From positions 1 through 7,725 of the forward strand of contig CAMVGI010000056.1 of the NCBI GenBank assembly GCA_947166955.1: 7,725 nucleotides of DNA. The letters are read 5' to 3'. This DNA is from an uncultured Clostridia bacterium. GTDB taxonomy: Bacteria; Bacillota_A; Clostridia; Oscillospirales; Oscillospiraceae. A model generated the notes under the pieces. The model did no database searches and was not told where the DNA came from. It saw nothing but the letters and a program-made list of their open reading frames with translations. Below are positions 6,396-7,725 of this stretch, one piece after another (the stretch's first letter is position 1; every line of letters begins with the position of its first letter). Both the position numbers and the translations under genes were made by a program.

Positions 6396-6860
6396 TTATC
6401 TTCCCGCCGGAAGGACGTCGCCGCCGTCCTCCGGCGCTCGGACCGTATCGGTTTTGTCCGTCTCCTTCGCTCCGCCTTCGCCGGACGCGAATCGTTCGCG
6501 CCACGTGTCCACGATGTCCTGCTTCTGCGGAATGTCGAGATAGTCGAGCATCGCCGCGAGCATCTGCCAATTCTCCTCCGTCACCTTGGTGTGCGAAAGC
6601 TTGTCCAGCGCCTCCACCGTCGCGCCCGGCGTCTTTCCGACGCCGTCGCCGCAGGTCACGGTCACGTCCACGCGCGGATAATAGGTCGCGCGCTCGCGCA
6701 GCACTTCGCCCGTCACGCTGTCCCGCACTTCCGGCACGGTGCGGGCGTAGTTCGCGCTGTTGTAGCGCACGCTGCCGCCGCCGTCCGATTGCTTCGCGCC
6801 GATGAAGAGCAGCCGGTCGTCGTCGAAAAACTCCAGCGCCAGCCAATCCAGCAGCTTGCT
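6396..6860 (-). CDS. portal protein, C-terminal part (truncated at 5' end)
   Basis: Only the last 154 residues are present. The frame opens with SKLLDWLALEFFDDDRLLFI (about 6860-6801), then the stretch VRYNSANYARTVPEV, an YYPRVDVTVTCGDGVGKTPG segment, EALDKLSHTKVTEENWQMLA, and a C-terminal acidic/polar tail (KETDKTDTVRAPEDGG). The '...P.VDV.V..G.GV...' strand followed by a helical '.L..TKVT.ENW..ML' stretch is typical of the lower part of portal proteins of short-tailed phages, which thread DNA through the capsid vertex. A TGA at 6863-6861 closes the frame just upstream, and no start codon is near: the 5' part is missing because the sequence breaks at about 6856-6864. Position immediately before the scaffold gene agrees with the order in P22-type phages. 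Confidence 0.75.
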   Translation of the reverse strand, partial: SKLLDWLALEFFDDDRLLFIGAKQSDGGGSVRYNSANYARTVPEVRDSVTGEVLRERATYYPRVDVTVTCGDGVGKTPGATVEALDKLSHTKVTEENWQMLAAMLDYLDIPQKQDIVDTWRERFASGEGGAKETDKTDTVRAPEDGGDVLPAGR

Positions 6861-6864
6861 TCAA
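6853..6864. other. junction 1: portal gene joined to plus-strand tape measure fragment
   Basis: The minus-strand portal frame and a plus-strand tape measure frame meet here, tail of one against middle of the other, each lacking its own start. There is no intervening spacer, promoter, inverted repeat or ribosome binding site. The exact breakpoint cannot be placed to the base because both frames are readable through these bases. Confidence 0.8.
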
Positions 6865-7314
6865 AACGTCTTTGGCACCACGCTTGGCGTGGCGCTGGGA
6901 AACGCGGTGACTGGCGCCTTTGATATGTTCATGGGCTCAATTGACCGCGGCATTGCCAGACTCGACACCATCAATAGCTTTCAGCGCGTTATGGTTTCGC
7001 TTGGTGAAGCGCCCGAAGACGCAGCCGCTGCAATCGACCAGATGAAGGGCGCGCTTGACGGCCTGCCAACCGCAACTAACGACATGGCAGCGTGGGTGCA
7101 GCAGATCAGGGCGGCTGGCGAGCCGCTAGACCGCGCCACCGACCTTGGTATTGCCATGAACAACGCGCTGCTGGCAGGCGGCGGCTCGGCTGCTGACGTG
7201 TCGCGCGCCATGGACGCATACAACACCATCCTTGCCCGCGGCGTGCCCGACCGCATGCACTGGCGCGCGCTTGCCACGACCTGACCCGCGGCAATCGACG
7301 AGCTGGCCAAAGCT
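6856..7314 (+). pseudogene. tape measure protein fragment with an in-frame TGA
   Basis: A plus-strand piece with no own start, about 153 codons. It begins LLQNVFGTTLGVALG, then GAFDMFMGSIDRGIARLDT, the NSFQRVM stretch, and the string LDGLPTATNDMAAWVQQIR, ATDLGIAMNNALLAGGGSAA and MDAYNTILARGVPDRMHWRA. These are the familiar N-terminal segments of tape measure proteins of long-tailed phages, including the 'GxxD..HWRxL...PAAIDELAKA' run, which set tail length. A TGA at 7282-7284 sits in the frame between ATT and PAAIDELAKA; in the family this slot is a normal residue (commonly Met or Leu). Both tryptophans nearby use TGG. A tape measure has no place in a short-tailed phage, so this piece does not belong to the neighbouring module. 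GC is 38/60 at 7021-7080. Borders are approximate. Confidence 0.75.
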
Positions 7315-7318
7315 ATTG
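7308..7318. other. junction 2: tape measure fragment joined to AT-richer DNA
   Basis: The frame stays open through AIDELAKA (7291-7314), which fits the tape measure family, and then changes at about 7314 to a sequence (IERLKDCSVVVFYPDCEADD) that does not resemble it. GC falls from about 63 % in 7021-7080 to about 40 % in 7381-7440. There is no repeat or attachment-like sequence at the join. Confidence 0.65.
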
Positions 7319-7449
7319 AACGTCTCAAAGATTGTAGTGTGGTTGTTTTCTATCCCGACTGTGAAGCGGATGATGCATGCAAGGCTATTAAGCACCTTTG
7401 CGATTCGTATCAGTATAAGACCAGGGTTATTTTGATGAGCGGAAGGTAA
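7315..7449 (+). CDS. C-terminal end of an unrecognised protein
   Basis: Forty-four residues before a TAA (7447-7449) form a plausible folded end: a hydrophobic strand (SVVVFYPDCEADD), a helix (ACKAIKHLCDSYQYK) and a final strand (TRVILMSGR). The beta-alpha-beta pattern and four cysteines are visible, but I recognise no family. The start lies beyond junction 2 and is missing. A clear terminator begins five bases after the stop, which supports that this is a genuine gene end in its own DNA. I do not assign a function. Confidence 0.5.
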   Translation: MERLKDCSVVVFYPDCEADDACKAIKHLCDSYQYKTRVILMSGR

Positions 7450-7454
7450 CTTCC

Positions 7455-7492
7455 AAAATGCTGAGAACTCGACATGGGTTCTCGCATTTTTT
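7455..7492 (+). terminator. rho-independent terminator
   Basis: The left arm AAAATGC-T-GAGAAC (7455-7468, with one bulged T) pairs with GTTCTC-GCATTTT (7478-7490) around a nine-base loop, and the right arm ends in a run of six T (7487-7492). It begins six bases after the TAA of the preceding frame, on the plus strand, which fits intrinsic termination of that transcript. Confidence 0.85.
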
Positions 7493-7504
7493 GCGCCTCC
7501 GGAT

Positions 7505-7514
7505 AAAGGAGGTG
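7505..7514 (+). promoter_or_regulatory. strong ribosome binding site AAAGGAGGTG
   Basis: AAAGGAGGTG at 7505-7514 is nearly the full complement of the Firmicutes 16S rRNA 3' end, nine bases before the ATG at 7524. An ATG (7517) and a GTG (7519) lie closer, but their frames stop after a few codons, so the 7524 ATG is the start. No clear -35/-10 promoter pair is visible in the short gap after the terminator. Confidence 0.8.
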
Positions 7515-7523
7515 AAATGTGGA

Positions 7524-7725
7524 ATGGAGAATAATCAACTTGCGTACCTTGACAACTTAACATCTGAACCGTGCGAAAAAACAATGAAACGGGTAATGGA
7601 AGCATGCCTCTGCCAGACACTTCACTTTTCGACAAGAGAACCATTTGATTCTGAATATACAACTAAGCTCGTTAACAGCGAAGTAGCCATGTATAAAAAC
7701 ACTCTGGACAGAAAAAAAGTAAAGT
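7524..7725 (+). CDS. start of an unrecognised small gene, cut by the window edge
   Basis: An open frame of 67 codons with no stop before the window ends. It begins MENNQLAYLDNLTSEPCEKT and continues with MKRVMEACLCQTLHFSTREP, then a helix-like KLVNSEVAMYKNTLDRKKVK end. It has cysteines, mostly helical character and no signal peptide or membrane segment. GC is about 37-48 % by hand count. I do not recognise a family. The strong ribosome binding site directly upstream supports that it is a real gene, separated from its upstream neighbour by a terminator, so it must have its own promoter or read-through. Confidence 0.6.
   Translation, partial: MENNQLAYLDNLTSEPCEKTMKRVMEACLCQTLHFSTREPFDSEYTTKLVNSEVAMYKNTLDRKKVK

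Noticed and set aside
6802..6855. Start codon at 6802 as a real N-terminus of the tape measure piece
   Set aside because: The first 18 codons are antisense to the portal gene and read as Ser/Lys low-complexity (KSSRSSSKNSSASQ); the family match begins only at about 6856.
7282..7284. TGA recoding as tryptophan or selenocysteine in the tape measure piece
   Set aside because: Two nearby tryptophans are TGG and no selenocysteine hairpin was seen after the TGA; an error or mutation in a chimeric fragment is simpler.
7126..7662. Minus-strand open frame of 178 codons at the right end
   Set aside because: It runs antisense across junction 2, the terminator and both plus-strand frames, has no ribosome binding site seen, and changes composition mid-way.
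1..7725. CRISPR array, tRNA, rRNA, insertion sequence, attachment site or defence system
   Set aside because: No regular repeats, tRNA-like cloverleaf, transposase frame or terminal repeats were noticed on either strand; the search was by eye only.

Overview
The window is mostly one strand of a bacteriophage or prophage structural module. From about position 6860 down to 1, ten complete or partial genes lie head to tail on the minus strand, with almost no spacing and many start/stop overlaps. Read in transcription order they are: C-terminal part of a portal protein, scaffold-like protein, putative head-decoration protein, major capsid protein, head-tail adaptor, a large tail hub/nozzle-like protein, tail fibre/receptor-binding protein, three small accessory proteins (the last with a membrane helix, holin-like), and the first four codons of a further gene cut by the window edge. 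There is no tail-tube, tape-measure or baseplate gene between capsid and fibre. Portal-scaffold-coat-adaptor-hub-fibre is the order of short-tailed (podovirus, P22-like) phages. The GC-rich sequence (about 60-70 % in most places) with strong AAAGGAGG-type ribosome binding sites suggests a high-GC Firmicutes (Clostridia-like) host. That is inference from style, not a proven taxonomy.

Within this module two things depart from the background. An AT-rich island (about 670-1190) covers the C-terminal third of the tail fibre and the N-terminal half of the next small gene, which looks like an exchanged receptor-binding module. Two inverted repeats, one spanning the capsid stop codon and one perfect 13-bp hairpin just before the adaptor ribosome binding site, sit at the capsid/adaptor boundary and probably tune expression of these very differently needed proteins.

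The right end (about 6860-7725) does not continue the phage module. The portal gene is cut abruptly and the strand flips. About 450 bases on the plus strand encode an internal piece of a long-tailed-phage tape measure protein, with no start of its own and a TGA in frame inside a recognisable motif. At about 7314 the sequence changes again to AT-richer DNA encoding the C-terminal tail of an unrecognised protein, a clear rho-independent terminator, and the start of another unrecognised small gene with a textbook ribosome binding site. Two gene-truncating breaks, each with a change of gene family and one with a change of base composition, point to a chimeric contig (amplification or assembly artefact) or, less likely, a real rearrangement.

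I found no convincing novel defence, RNA or mobile system here. The most valuable messages are the two junctions, which should be verified before the right 865 bases are interpreted, the swapped receptor-binding island, and the capsid-distal hairpins.
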